DNA of 23,344 nt from Alloprevotella sp. (GCA_017477205.1 JAFUXE010000028.1:1-23344); one strand, 5' to 3'. Shown: positions 7,380-16,761, counted from the first letter of the stretch. Notes: generated from the sequence alone by a model not told the origin. Made by a program: numbers and translations.

Positions 7380-10300
7380 TTAATTCTTTAAGACCTTCCT
7401 TCCGTTTATGATGTAGATACCCTTCGCGGGCGAATTGCCCTGTCGCGTTACCACCCTGCGACCTTGCAGGTCATAGACGGCCGATGCGGGTTGCGTGAGG
7501 AGCGACGCATCTGCCGCCGTCACCTCAGAACCGAAGTTCAGCTGCTGCCCACGTACCTCACTGCCGTCCTCAAGCGTCACGAGGAAGTATGCCCGGAAGG
7601 CATTTACGCGGAAGTTGTCGCGCGTGGGATAATAGAGAAGGTTGTCAGCCCCCATATAGAGGTTGGAGGATGTGTTCGCAAGCAACGTCGCGGGGGCGTA
7701 TGTGCCTACGAAACGTACACGGGTGTCGGTACTGGTCGTTGCCTGCGGCTCACCGCGGCTGATGCGGACACCGCTGAAGACAGGCTCCAAGATGTCCTCA
7801 CCCGTTTCCCATTTCACGACGTAGGCCTTGCCTGCCGTCAGACTTTGTGTCTCCATGAAATTCAGTTCAAGGTAGCCCGTTTGCGAGGTGAACGACGACG
7901 AAGCACTCATCTCCATCACCGTCGCATCAGCCAGCGGCGTTTCTGCAAAGCTTTCAACGTCGAAGGGGAGGCAGAGCGTGTTCCAGCTACCGTCCTTGTA
8001 GAGTGTGCGGCCGCTTAGCGTCACGTTCGCCAACTTGCCGTCATATTCCGACAATGTTGCCGCATTGTCTGCCGCATTCTGGAGCGCAACATCATAGACC
8101 GCCTCTTTTACCTCGCGATAAATCTGCGGCAGAGAGCCCACAGTCGCCGTTGAGGCATAGCAGGCGAAGAGGGGACTACTATTATTCGTATTCGGATTAT
8201 AACGAATCACATTGCGCGTATTCGTCCCCTGGAACGTGATGGTGGCATTGCCTTCGCCACTGATGCTGATAGTTGCCTTCGCATTGGCATCGGCAACGGT
8301 TTCCGTCCTCAGGTAGTTGCTACTGCTGCTGGCCGCATAGAGATAGCCGTTGCCGACATTGAGGAGGTAGTTGCTGCCCTCTTTCTCAAGCGTGACAATC
8401 TGTGCGGTTTCGCCTGGCACAAGCCTTCCGCCGGAATCCGCAACCACAGCTACAGCCTCCCGGTTATTTGTTTTCTGGTTGGTCCCCAGGGCCATTGCCG
8501 TGGTTTCATTTACGTATGCAATCAGAATCTTATCTCCGGCGGCAAGTGTCGCGGCGTCCGTCACGAGCTCGTAGTTTCCAGAACTTATGGCCTGTGCCGC
8601 ACGGACCGTGAGCGTATAAGATGCCGAACTGCCGTTGTAGCCATCGTTGCCCGCGAAGGTTGCCGTGATGGTCGTTGTTCCTGCGGCCACAAGCGTAACT
8701 TCGCCCGTACTTTCGTCAACGGTTGCCACGTCTGTATTGCTGCTTGAATAGCTTACGTTGAATCCTGCGGGCTCAATCGTCAATATGGGCTCCGTAAAGT
8801 CCGCGCCAACCGTCGCTTCCGCAGTCGCAACGCTGAACGACATCGTAACGTCTTGCTTATATACAGGCTGCTGGTAGTTGTCGTAGCTGAACGTGCTGTT
8901 TGTCATAAAGCCCCAGATGTATTCCTCCAATCCGGGGTAGTCGATGAACGGATTGCGATTATTCTGGATGGCATAGACGGCGTTGTTGCGAGCTGTTTCC
9001 TTCTCGCTGACGGGGTCGTTCTTTGCCCATTTCATCAGCATCTCAAGTTGCCATGCGGAGAGACCTGGATAGGTATTGCCATCAAGTACTGCCGTCACCT
9101 CGGTAGAGCTATAGTTCGTATACCAATCGTGAAGTTTCTCCTCATAGCATGTCACCATATAGAAATATGTACGTGCGAAGTCGCCCTTGTATTCGTCTGC
9201 CGGTTCGAAAACCTTGCCTGTATAGCCGGGATAGGTGCAAGTGCCAAGCTTGCTGAAGTCGTTTTCAGACTTCCAGTCTCCTCCATCGGTCTCTCCGTAA
9301 GGATTGTTGGAACGGCGCGTATTGATATTACCATCGACGGGATAAAGATGGTGGAGGTCCGTATACATAGGCATCACTTCGCCTCCGAACCAGCTCTTGG
9401 GGAACGAGTGCTCGCGATTGAAGCCGCTGCCCTCAGCGCTGTTGGCATGGGAGCCGTTGACTGGATCGTAGTTTGTCACGTTCGAGTACATATCCCAAAT
9501 CTTTCCGTCGCTGCGCACGTCGGTTGTCTGGTATGCTTTCCACAGACCGTCGTAAGTCTGCTCCGTGCGGTTGTATATAATGCCGCACATCGCCGTCTTC
9601 AGCGCAGCGCCTTTCTTGCCGCCCGCACTTCTATAGTAGTCAGCCTTGGGGTCGGTAGCCGTAGCGGACAACATCACCTCCACGGTTTCGGCTCCCGCGC
9701 TCGTCAACGTCACCTTGCCCGTGAAGCTGCCGGCAGTAGAGGGATTGAACGTCACATCGACCGTTGCTGATTCAAGGCTCTTCGATATGGTTGTGCTGCC
9801 AAGTGAGAAAACATGGCTGGCATCGGTCAGAGAGACCGTGATGTCTTCCGTCAGGCCCTCACTGAGCACTTCAAGAGCCTTCGTCTGCGAAGTTCCAACT
9901 GTTGTACTGAATGCCAACGCCTCGTCGGCCACAATTAGCGGTTCGGGCGTGGTGCCATTGTCATACTCCATATACAGGTTGGCCTGAATCATGGATGCCG
10001 TGGGACTGCTCGTATAGGTCGTGAAACGGGGACTGCCATTGTTGTATAGCATCGTACCATTGCTCCCCGCCGTCATGATAACACCTGCAGTTCCATTGCT
10101 CAACGTCCACGTATATGCAGATGCAGTATAGGAAACACTTTTGACAGCCGTGCATTGCAGATACTGGTTTGTACGCTCGTTCTTAAAACTCCAGCCGTTG
10201 GAATTGTTTCCATTGAGAACGAACACCGCCACATCATCGCCGATGGTAATATAATCGTCCTTAACTGTGACATCAAGATCGGTCAGATAGCTTCCGCTCA

Positions 10301-11969
10301 AATCGCCTGCAGCCTTTGACTTACTACCACAAGCAATAATGTAACGTTTTCCTGCCTGAAGGCTTTCCGTTGACGCAACGCGCACGAAGGTCTTGCCGTC
10401 CGCTGACGGCGTATCGGGTTCTTCTTCATCACCAGCTCCGACAAAGCGGAAAGAAACCGTACCGTCGCTATTCTGGGTTATCTGGCTCACGGAGCTGTCA
10501 AGATAGTATGTACCGTCCGAGTTCTTGTTGTAGAACTTCGCCGCCGGTGTTGTACTTCTTCCGAAAGCATTGACGTTACCATAAGGGAAGGGATCGTTGG
10601 CTGCGCCGCTGGTTGTATAGTATTTCGTTCCTTTATAAGTCTCGTACTGATAATTGTTATCAGCAGGAATCCATGTCATGCGCTGATGGCTCGGCTCGTC
10701 ATTCGGTTCGTTATTGGACCAAGCTGTCGCGCTGTAATCTACATGAAGTATAAGCAAACCGGAACCGGGGATACTCGCATCCCATCCCGTCTTTTGGCGG
10801 TTTTCCAAAAGATAGTATTCGTTGTTGTTTCCCTTATTATATATAATGTAGCTATCACCGCCGTTCTGCAATGCTGCCATATTCGTGATTGTCTGCGTGT
10901 TCTCCAATGTAACAGGAGTCTTCCATCCAGCAACCCAGCGTTCGTAGCTTGTATAGCCTGCCGGGCGATAACCGTCACCGTTGTAGGAGCCGCTATCCAT
11001 CAAGTCCCACTCGAACATGCCTTGTCCGCCGCTGTAGTCGGTGTCGTAGAAGTCGGGGTAGCCAAGACAATGGCTGAACTCGTGACACATTGTGCCGATA
11101 CCGGCTATATTGCCGGAGCCGTTCAGTTCGCCGCCACAGGCGTAGGTATTCACCCAGACCCCATCCAGTTTCTGGCGGCCAGCGCCATCGCCGTAGTAGT
11201 TTGCCGAATACAAGTCATATTCATGCGGCCATATCGTATCCTCATCGCCACCGTCGGCCTCCCCCTTGCCGGCATAGACCACGTAGACCTGTTCTACCTC
11301 TCCGTCACCATCCCAGTCGTAGTTAGCAAAATTCACCTGCGAGTCAACAAGCTTCAGGGCCTCAATAACCATTTCCGCTGGATGCTTGTCGCTGCCGCTG
11401 CTATTGCTGCTGTTGCCGCCATAATAGGCTTGCGCCTTGCTCACCGTCACGGGGCCAACGACATCGAACGTCAGCTCAAACTTTCCCTCGCTCTGGGCAT
11501 AGAAATAGTCACGCATAGAGCCCTTGAAGCTTCCATACGAGAAATTCTCCTCGTTGGCAATGCGCTGGTAGAGAGCGTTGTTGTCTGCATCCTTGAAGGA
11601 CACATCGGTGAAGTTAACCAAAATAATGAGGCCTTTTTTTTGCCCCGCAATACTTCCGACGTCACCAATGCGTTTGGGCATGCGCCGCATACGACGCTGG
11701 TTGGCAGCGGCGCGGCGTGCACGGGCATGTTCCTGCACCGCCTGCTCGTCAACAGCCTGGTATCTGCCCGTCCCGGAAACAACCTGATAGGCCCGTCCGT
11801 CCTGGCCTCGCCAGAAGTGTCCATGTTCGTCGCCGACGAGCGTCGCCACAATCGTCGTCCCGTCCGTAAGCGTCAGCGTTTTGCTGACACCTGGCTTGAC
11901 CGGCACGGCGAACATGCCCTGAACGGCCGCGAAAAGAACGCAGAAAAGCGTAACTTTAAAAAACTTCAT
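7380..11969 (-). CDS. secreted M6 metalloprotease-endonuclease I fusion with T9SS-type sorting tail
   Basis: A 1529-residue protein predicted to be exported. Its layout is: signal peptide (MKFFKVTLFCVLFAAVQGMF, residues 1-22); M6 (immune inhibitor A-like) protease about 95-410, with zinc motif CHEFSHCLGYPD (His296, Glu297, His300, Asp306); a beta-rich domain about 527-672; an Ig-like domain about 678-770; endonuclease I about 775-1030 with FNREHSFPKSWF (850-861) and DLHHLYPVDGNINTRRSNNP; a Big_2-like Ig domain about 1040-1122; a second beta-rich domain about 1130-1287 that resembles the first; a linker domain; and a C-terminal T9SS-like tail (VYDLQGRRV ... GIYIINGRKVLKN). It would cleave both proteins and nucleic acids outside the cell. 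A TTG 18 nt upstream also opens the frame, but ATG 11969 gives the proper signal peptide. It heads the minus-strand group with the small protein and MATE genes. Confidence 0.93.
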   Translation of the reverse strand: MKFFKVTLFCVLFAAVQGMFAVPVKPGVSKTLTLTDGTTIVATLVGDEHGHFWRGQDGRAYQVVSGTGRYQAVDEQAVQEHARARRAAANQRRMRRMPKRIGDVGSIAGQKKGLIILVNFTDVSFKDADNNALYQRIANEENFSYGSFKGSMRDYFYAQSEGKFELTFDVVGPVTVSKAQAYYGGNSSNSSGSDKHPAEMVIEALKLVDSQVNFANYDWDGDGEVEQVYVVYAGKGEADGGDEDTIWPHEYDLYSANYYGDGAGRQKLDGVWVNTYACGGELNGSGNIAGIGTMCHEFSHCLGYPDFYDTDYSGGQGMFEWDLMDSGSYNGDGYRPAGYTSYERWVAGWKTPVTLENTQTITNMAALQNGGDSYIIYNKGNNNEYYLLENRQKTGWDASIPGSGLLILHVDYSATAWSNNEPNDEPSHQRMTWIPADNNYQYETYKGTKYYTTSGAANDPFPYGNVNAFGRSTTPAAKFYNKNSDGTYYLDSSVSQITQNSDGTVSFRFVGAGDEEEPDTPSADGKTFVRVASTESLQAGKRYIIACGSKSKAAGDLSGSYLTDLDVTVKDDYITIGDDVAVFVLNGNNSNGWSFKNERTNQYLQCTAVKSVSYTASAYTWTLSNGTAGVIMTAGSNGTMLYNNGSPRFTTYTSSPTASMIQANLYMEYDNGTTPEPLIVADEALAFSTTVGTSQTKALEVLSEGLTEDITVSLTDASHVFSLGSTTISKSLESATVDVTFNPSTAGSFTGKVTLTSAGAETVEVMLSATATDPKADYYRSAGGKKGAALKTAMCGIIYNRTEQTYDGLWKAYQTTDVRSDGKIWDMYSNVTNYDPVNGSHANSAEGSGFNREHSFPKSWFGGEVMPMYTDLHHLYPVDGNINTRRSNNPYGETDGGDWKSENDFSKLGTCTYPGYTGKVFEPADEYKGDFARTYFYMVTCYEEKLHDWYTNYSSTEVTAVLDGNTYPGLSAWQLEMLMKWAKNDPVSEKETARNNAVYAIQNNRNPFIDYPGLEEYIWGFMTNSTFSYDNYQQPVYKQDVTMSFSVATAEATVGADFTEPILTIEPAGFNVSYSSSNTDVATVDESTGEVTLVAAGTTTITATFAGNDGYNGSSASYTLTVRAAQAISSGNYELVTDAATLAAGDKILIAYVNETTAMALGTNQKTNNREAVAVVADSGGRLVPGETAQIVTLEKEGSNYLLNVGNGYLYAASSSSNYLRTETVADANAKATISISGEGNATITFQGTNTRNVIRYNPNTNNSSPLFACYASTATVGSLPQIYREVKEAVYDVALQNAADNAATLSEYDGKLANVTLSGRTLYKDGSWNTLCLPFDVESFAETPLADATVMEMSASSSFTSQTGYLELNFMETQSLTAGKAYVVKWETGEDILEPVFSGVRISRGEPQATTSTDTRVRFVGTYAPATLLANTSSNLYMGADNLLYYPTRDNFRVNAFRAYFLVTLEDGSEVRGQQLNFGSEVTAADASLLTQPASAVYDLQGRRVVTRQGNSPAKGIYIINGRKVLKN

Positions 11970-12018
11970 TGTATCGGATATTATCAATTGACTTATACTC
12001 CCAACATTATAGAGCGCG

Positions 12019-12049
12019 CAAAATTAACAAAAGGTGTGTAAAGTACAAA
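12019..12049 (-). promoter_or_regulatory. promoter of the M6/endonuclease gene
   Basis: On the minus strand there is TTTG (12049-12046), 19 nt, then TAATTTTG (12026-12019). This is an exact match to the Bacteroidota -33/-7 pattern and predicts a leader of roughly 40 nt before ATG 11969. Confidence 0.75.
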
Positions 12050-12105
12050 ATATCGCCGCTTTATTCCCTAAAAACTACGATTTTTTCAAAATTTATAGTA
12101 CTATG

Positions 12106-12137
12106 TATTGCATAATACGGAAATTTGCTTACTTTTG
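12106..12137 (+). promoter_or_regulatory. promoter of padR-pspC
   Basis: TATTG (12106-12110), 19 nt, then TACTTTTG (12130-12137) matches TTTG/TAnnTTTG. It diverges from the M6 promoter, and the two -33 elements are about 57 bp apart, so one bound regulator could affect both. Confidence 0.75.
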
Positions 12138-12211
12138 CAGCGTGAAACAGGGAATCAGACCAAGGAAAACGGCACGAGAAGACCTGACAGAAACAACAAA
12201 ACCAAGGGTTT

Positions 12212-12619
12212 ATGAACATTGAAAACGTTAAATCGCAGATGCGAAAGGGCATGATGGAATACTGCATCATGCTCCTGCTGCGCGGTGGAGAGCTCTACGC
12301 GACGGATATCCTCGGCCTCCTGAAGGATGCCGACCTGCTCGTGGTGGAAGGCACGCTCTACCCGCTACTCACACGCCTGCGGCGCGAGGGCGTACTGACC
12401 CACCGCTGGCAGGAATCTTCGCAGGGACCGCCCCGAAAGTACTTCATGCTGACAGCCGAAGGTGAAGCCGCACTGGCAGAACTGGATCGCGCATGGGGAC
12501 AGCTATCGGGAACGGTGGACTCCATTAAGCTGACGGTAGCCAGAAAGCTGGCAGAAAAGGAAGCCGAACGCAAGAAAAACATGGCGGCAGCCGAACCGGA
12601 GCACAATACTAAGAAATAG
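12212..12619 (+). CDS. PadR family transcriptional regulator
   Basis: The 135-residue product is a winged-helix protein of the PadR family. Its N-terminal region QMRKGMMEYCIMLLLRGGEL-YATDIL, the recognition helix region LVVEGTLYPLLTRLRREG and the wing QGPPRKYFMLTAEGEAAL are typical. The tail is a short Lys/Glu-rich helix, probably for dimerisation. PadR proteins usually repress their own operon and respond to membrane stress or small molecules. It sits 34 nt ahead of a PspC-domain membrane protein gene, a pairing seen often in Bacteroidota, so it probably regulates that gene. A good promoter lies 75 nt upstream, and the divergent M6 gene is a possible further target. Confidence 0.93.
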   Translation: MNIENVKSQMRKGMMEYCIMLLLRGGELYATDILGLLKDADLLVVEGTLYPLLTRLRREGVLTHRWQESSQGPPRKYFMLTAEGEAALAELDRAWGQLSGTVDSIKLTVARKLAEKEAERKKNMAAAEPEHNTKK

Positions 12620-12653
12620 AAAATACCAGGACACACAAAAAGCATTAAGCATC

Positions 12654-14324
12654 ATGAAGAAGAATATCACCATAAACCTCTTCGGCTCCCTCTACAACAT
12701 TGACGAGGATGCCTATGAATTGCTGGACAAATACCTGCAAAACATGAAGACGTACTTCTCGAAGCGGGAAGGAGGAGAGGAAATCGCGGGCGACATCGAG
12801 TGCCGCGTCGCCGAGCTCCTTGCCGAGAACAAGGCAGCAGGCGTGGAAGCCGTAACCATCGAGCATATCCAGGACATCATCGGACGTATCGGTAATCCGG
12901 AGCAGATGGACGACGCGGACGCTCCCGAGACGCAAAATGCGGCAGGGGGAAGCACTCCACCACCCCCACCCTACCACGAGGAGAAAGCCAGCCGCAAACT
13001 GTTCCGCGACACAGAAGACCGAATGCTGGGCGGCGTCCTTTCCGGCCTCACGCAATACTTTGGCGGCACGGACGCACTGCCCTGGCGTATCATCTTCGTA
13101 CTCCTCTGCGTAATGTCGTGGTCGGGGCTTGCCATTGTCTATCTCATCCTCTGGGCCATACTCCCCGAGGCACGCACAGCCGAGGAAAGGCTGCAAATGA
13201 GCGGTCGCCCGGTGAACACGCGGACGCTGAACGAGGAAATCATGCGCGGCGTGGACAAGACGCGCAACTTCATCAACAACCCAGCGACACAAAGCCGTGC
13301 ACGTGGCTGCTTAAGCGGCATTCTTGACGTCATCGTTTTCTGTCTGAAGGGCTTCTGCATCCTCTTGCTGGGAGGCCTGCTACTGGCAGCCGCCATCTTC
13401 GTCTGCATCCTGCTGGCTGCAGGCCTTTTCGGCGCCACGGAATTGGGCGCGCAAGCCATCGGGGACGACAGCCTTGCTGCATTCGTGGCACACGCCCCGA
13501 CCCTGCGCTGGTGGCTGCTGGCCCTGGCCGTGTCGAGCATCACGATTATCGCCATGCCCCTCTACGCACTCATACGCAGCTTCACGCGCCGCCCCGAAGC
13601 GGCAGCATCTTCTGCAGCAACAAAGACTGCCGGCGTCGTGGTCTGGCTCCTCGCCTTGGCAATCGCTATCGCCTCGGGCATCACAGCAGTAAACATCATG
13701 AAACGCGTCAGCAACACGATAGACTCCGAGAAACAGGCTGTCGACCTTGCTGAGAACACACGCGAAGGACGTTATCTGACAGGCGACAGCTGGGATTACC
13801 TTCAGGATTCGGGATGGCAAATCGTAAAGCTGGAAGGTGCCGATGACGACATTGTGGGAAGAGGCGAAGACCCTATCACGAATAACGACATGTGGATGGA
13901 CTTCCTGCGTTTGAAACAGGAAGACGCCACAAGCCCCATGAGCTACCAAATGGAGAAGAGACTCGTTGCGCGCCCCGGACACTATCGTATTGCGGCACTT
14001 GTGCGGACCGACGGACAAGGCAACGCATTCTACGCGCAGCTTGGAAGCGAGACCATCCTTCGCGAGGACATTGTCGCCAGCAGACCCGACACGGCTGATG
14101 TGGCCCGCAAGGCGTTTGAAAACGTTTGGGGCATCACGCTCTCGGAAGAACAGCTTGAAGAAGTAAGGGAGCATAAATGGAAATTCGCCTCGTACAGCTT
14201 TAACGTGGCACGCCAAGACACTTTGCGCTATGGCTTCTCAAATCTCCCGGAACTGAACAGCAACCCGTGGACGGCCAATAAGTTTTCCGCTGCATATATG
14301 AAGATAGAACGCACGTCCGAATAG
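12654..14324 (+). CDS. PspC-domain membrane protein
   Basis: A 556-residue inner-membrane protein. Residues 1-85 form a conserved cytoplasmic domain (MKKNITINLFGSLYNIDEDA, EIAGDIECRVAELL). A Pro-rich linker is followed by a PspC domain at about 113-173 (KLFRDTEDRMLGGVLSGLTQ and WRIIFVLL). Further hydrophobic segments lie near 222-258, 285-308 and 325-347, and about 200 soluble residues close the protein, possibly periplasmic. PspC proteins sense or counter envelope stress. This long Bacteroidota form with its N-terminal extension and C-terminal domain has no role I can name. It is co-transcribed with padR. Two consecutive hairpins follow the stop. Confidence 0.88.
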   Translation: MKKNITINLFGSLYNIDEDAYELLDKYLQNMKTYFSKREGGEEIAGDIECRVAELLAENKAAGVEAVTIEHIQDIIGRIGNPEQMDDADAPETQNAAGGSTPPPPPYHEEKASRKLFRDTEDRMLGGVLSGLTQYFGGTDALPWRIIFVLLCVMSWSGLAIVYLILWAILPEARTAEERLQMSGRPVNTRTLNEEIMRGVDKTRNFINNPATQSRARGCLSGILDVIVFCLKGFCILLLGGLLLAAAIFVCILLAAGLFGATELGAQAIGDDSLAAFVAHAPTLRWWLLALAVSSITIIAMPLYALIRSFTRRPEAAASSAATKTAGVVVWLLALAIAIASGITAVNIMKRVSNTIDSEKQAVDLAENTREGRYLTGDSWDYLQDSGWQIVKLEGADDDIVGRGEDPITNNDMWMDFLRLKQEDATSPMSYQMEKRLVARPGHYRIAALVRTDGQGNAFYAQLGSETILREDIVASRPDTADVARKAFENVWGITLSEEQLEEVREHKWKFASYSFNVARQDTLRYGFSNLPELNSNPWTANKFSAAYMKIERTSE

Positions 14325-14354
14325 AAAACCACTTAGTTAAACATGATTTCAAAT

Positions 14355-14405
14355 GCGTTGCCAACAACGCAACTCCGCCGCCCGATGTGAATCGCGCGGC
14401 GGAGT
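14355..14405. terminator. tandem hairpins between convergent pspC and LRR genes
   Basis: There are two perfect inverted repeats in a row: GCGTTG-ccaa-CAACGC (14355-14370), and ACTCCGCCGC (14372-14381) paired with GCGGCGGAGT (14396-14405) around a 14-nt loop. Their place between two converging stops favours a bidirectional terminator, although the T-tract (GTTTA) is weak. Confidence 0.65.
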
Positions 14406-14449
14406 GTTTATGGGCAGGAAAGGCGGAAGTCCCGCACAGGCGTCAGGCG

Positions 14450-15952
14450 TCAGCGGACAAGCACCTTGCGCGTGTGGCCGTTGGCATCGCGGATGATGTT
14501 GATACCTTCCGCAGGCTGCCGCAGGCGACGTCCGTTCAGGTCATAGACGGAAGCTGTTGCAGGGGAGGCGTTGCGGTCGAAGAGCGGGAGGTCTTCTATG
14601 CCGACCGTCCACGCGCCGACCTTCTTCGTCTTGAAGTCCTTCCAGCAGTAGGCCGTCTGGTAGTCGCGAAGGGTGCCTTGGGGCACGAGCAGCGTGGCCG
14701 TGTTCTGGATGGCGGCGTCGAAGGCCGCGCCCACGCAGTCGGGAGGCGTCGTGGCAAGCGTCGTGAGGTCCTTCAGGTTGTAGCAGAAGTCTATGCCGCG
14801 CGTGTCAATCATCAGGAGCCCCTCGGGCAGGACAATGTGGCGAAGGTCGTAGCTATAGCCGCAGCCTTCGTAGGCAATTTCCTTCACCGTCTTGGGGACC
14901 ACGTACACCGTGTCGGACCAGCCGTTGAAGTACTGGTACATGACGGTCGAGTCCTTTGAGAACAGCGAACCGTTGATTGTACAATAATAGGGATTGTCCT
15001 CGTCCACCTCTATGCCCTGCATATCCCAGTTGCCAGTGAAGGCGAGGCTGCCGATTTCCGTGACGCTGGCAGGCACGCGGCATTTCCGGAGGCTCGACAT
15101 GCCGCCGAAGGCATATTCGCCGATGGTCTCAAGGCCCTCAGGCAGGTTGAGCGTGGAGATTTCCGTGCTGTACATGAAGGCACGCTCGCCAATATGCTTC
15201 AGTCCGGAGGGTATGTTGATGGTCGTCAGGGCATGCGTGTTCTCGAAGCAGAGCTGCGGGATTTCCTCCAAATCGTCCGGCAGCGTCACCTTCGTGAGGG
15301 CGTCGCAATAGTTGAACATGCCGTCGCCAAGGCGCTTCACGCTGGCGGGACAGGAGAACGTGCGCAACTTGTCGCAGTAGTAGAAGCACAGCAGCCCGAA
15401 ACTCTCGCAGCCGTCATTGACGGTGAAGGTCGTCATGTTGCGGTTCATCTCGAACGCACCAAGGCCGACAGCCTTCACGTTTGCGGGCAGGCGCATCGAA
15501 GTGAGGTTCGTACCGCAGAAGCAGAGGGAGTCCAGGTACACCGTCGTCTCCGGCAGCGTGCAGGAGCGCAGGTTGCGGCAGAAGAGGAACATGCGGCAGC
15601 CGATGGTGTCCTTGCGTGTGCGGTCGGCTACGGGCTGGCCGCTGCCGTTGACACCCTCATAATAGACATCGCCGCCCGGGACGATGCGTGCCTCCTTGAG
15701 GTTCAGCGTCGTCAGCTTTCCGGGAACATCGTCGGAGGAGAGTTCTGCGTACATGATGCTCCGCAGGAACTTGATATCCGTGCCGTTAATCTCGCCCTTG
15801 ATGGTGAGATTGGTCATGGTGAGCCATTTGTCCTCCGGAATCTGCTGGGAGAGCGTTCCCGCCTCCGGCATCTCAATCGTGAAGCTGGTCTGCGCCTTCA
15901 CCAGCGCCGTCGTGCCAAGCAGGCAGAGGATGAGAGTAAAGAATTTGTTCAT
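14450..15952 (-). CDS. secreted BspA-type LRR protein with T9SS-like C-terminal tail
   Basis: The 500-residue product has a signal peptide (MNKFFTLILCLLGTTALVKA, then QTSF). It continues with BspA-type LRR_5 repeats through about residue 410 (LPETTVYLDSLCFCGTNLTS, FMYSTEISTLNLPEGLETIG, IGSLAFTGNWDMQGIEV). The end, ASVYDLNGRRL ... GINIIRDANGHTRKVLVR, matches the style of Bacteroidota type IX secretion sorting domains. It is therefore likely secreted or surface-anchored by T9SS, unlike the LRR lipoprotein at 3396-4658, which would reach the surface by lipidation. A role in adhesion is inferred from the family only. It is transcribed alone from a promoter in the divergent spacer and ends at the tandem hairpins. 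Confidence 0.9.
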   Translation of the reverse strand: MNKFFTLILCLLGTTALVKAQTSFTIEMPEAGTLSQQIPEDKWLTMTNLTIKGEINGTDIKFLRSIMYAELSSDDVPGKLTTLNLKEARIVPGGDVYYEGVNGSGQPVADRTRKDTIGCRMFLFCRNLRSCTLPETTVYLDSLCFCGTNLTSMRLPANVKAVGLGAFEMNRNMTTFTVNDGCESFGLLCFYYCDKLRTFSCPASVKRLGDGMFNYCDALTKVTLPDDLEEIPQLCFENTHALTTINIPSGLKHIGERAFMYSTEISTLNLPEGLETIGEYAFGGMSSLRKCRVPASVTEIGSLAFTGNWDMQGIEVDEDNPYYCTINGSLFSKDSTVMYQYFNGWSDTVYVVPKTVKEIAYEGCGYSYDLRHIVLPEGLLMIDTRGIDFCYNLKDLTTLATTPPDCVGAAFDAAIQNTATLLVPQGTLRDYQTAYCWKDFKTKKVGAWTVGIEDLPLFDRNASPATASVYDLNGRRLRQPAEGINIIRDANGHTRKVLVR

Positions 15953-15983
15953 ACGCGATGATTCATTTTTATATATTTGGCGG

Positions 15984-16014
15984 CAAATTTACGAACAAAA
16001 GGCAAATACCCCAA
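15984..16014 (-). promoter_or_regulatory. promoter of the secreted LRR gene
   Basis: On the minus strand there is TTG (16014-16012), 20 nt, then TAAATTTG (15991-15984), fitting TTTG/TAnnTTTG. The leader to ATG 15952 would be about 25-30 nt. Confidence 0.6.
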
Positions 16015-16075
16015 GCCACGGGGCACAAAAATCAAGTTGCCGGCAAATTTCAAGGGATTTGTCGCGGGGAATCAC

Positions 16076-16083
16076 TACTTTTG
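16076..16083 (+). promoter_or_regulatory. -7 box of the AlkD-like gene
   Basis: TACTTTTG matches TAnnTTTG and lies 25 nt before the ATG at 16109. No well-spaced -33 TTTG is seen; the nearest, ATTTG ending at 16061, is 14 nt away. Confidence 0.5.
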
Positions 16084-16108
16084 CGCCTTCGGAGCAACAG
16101 ACATTCTC

Positions 16109-16753
16109 ATGAACACGGAAAAACAAGGCACAGACGTTGCCACCCAAGTCCTTGAAATAAAGCGGGAGCTGCGCGCCATGATGAACGGCCCCGTGAGCCA
16201 GTCCATGCGGCAGCGCGGCCTGACATACCGCCTGAACTTCGGCGTGGAAGTTCCGCGCCTTGTCCAGCTGGCTGAAACCCTGGACCACAGCCGTCCGCTG
16301 GCCATCGCCCTGTGGCAGGAGGACATCCGCGAATGCCGCATGCTGGCCACCATGCTGATGCCGCCCGCAGATTTCGACGCTGATCTGGGCGGCCTATGGG
16401 CGGAGAGCCTGCGCTTCCCCGAGGAGGCTGACGCACTGGCGCAGAACCTGCTTCGCCACACGGCGTGGGCCAGCAGCGAACTGCTTCCCTGGATGGCCTC
16501 GGAGCGCCACATGATGCGCTACTTGGCCTATCAGCTCCTGGCATGTCTCCTTCGCGACGGCCGGCGGCTCACCACGCGCGACGGCACGGAATTCCTGGAC
16601 CACGCCGTGAGCGACCTCCAGGCCGCAACCCCCGAAGGACGCACGGCAGCACAGGCGGCGCGCCGCGCTCTGATACGCTATATGGAATGCGGAATCCCGG
16701 AGGAACGGATGGCGCAAAGCTGCCTGCGAAAACTCAAAAACAGCACAAATTAG
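16109..16753 (+). CDS. AlkD-like DNA alkylation repair (HEAT-repeat) protein
   Basis: The 214-residue, all-alpha product resembles the Bacteroidota branch of AlkD/DNA alkylation repair proteins. Recognisable stretches are MNGPVSQSMRQRGLTYRLNF, GVEVPRLVQLAE, LAIALWQEDIRECRMLATML and LWAESLRFPEEADAL. In the family, HEAT-like repeats cradle damaged duplex DNA and remove N3- or N7-alkylpurines. I matched it by eye and did not verify the catalytic Asp or Trp, so activity is less certain than fold. The frame is open upstream to 15977, but those codons overlap the divergent promoter region. ATG 16109, which follows the -7 box, is preferred. The next gene has its own promoter. Confidence 0.75.
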   Translation: MNTEKQGTDVATQVLEIKRELRAMMNGPVSQSMRQRGLTYRLNFGVEVPRLVQLAETLDHSRPLAIALWQEDIRECRMLATMLMPPADFDADLGGLWAESLRFPEEADALAQNLLRHTAWASSELLPWMASERHMMRYLAYQLLACLLRDGRRLTTRDGTEFLDHAVSDLQAATPEGRTAAQAARRALIRYMECGIPEERMAQSCLRKLKNSTN

Positions 16754-16761
16754 CGTAAAGG

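Noticed and set aside
11970..11987. Six-residue upstream extension of the M6 protein from a TTG
   Set aside because: The ATG at 11969 begins a standard signal peptide, while the TTG extension would put uncharged residues in front of it.
10686..12041. 451-residue plus-strand frame opposite the M6 domain
   Set aside because: It is antisense to the HEFSH-containing domain, covers the mapped promoter of that gene, and has no supporting motif.
12034..12222. 62-residue plus-strand frame before padR
   Set aside because: It spans the promoter region, is rich in Tyr, Phe and Lys from AT-rich DNA, and overlaps the padR start without any motif.
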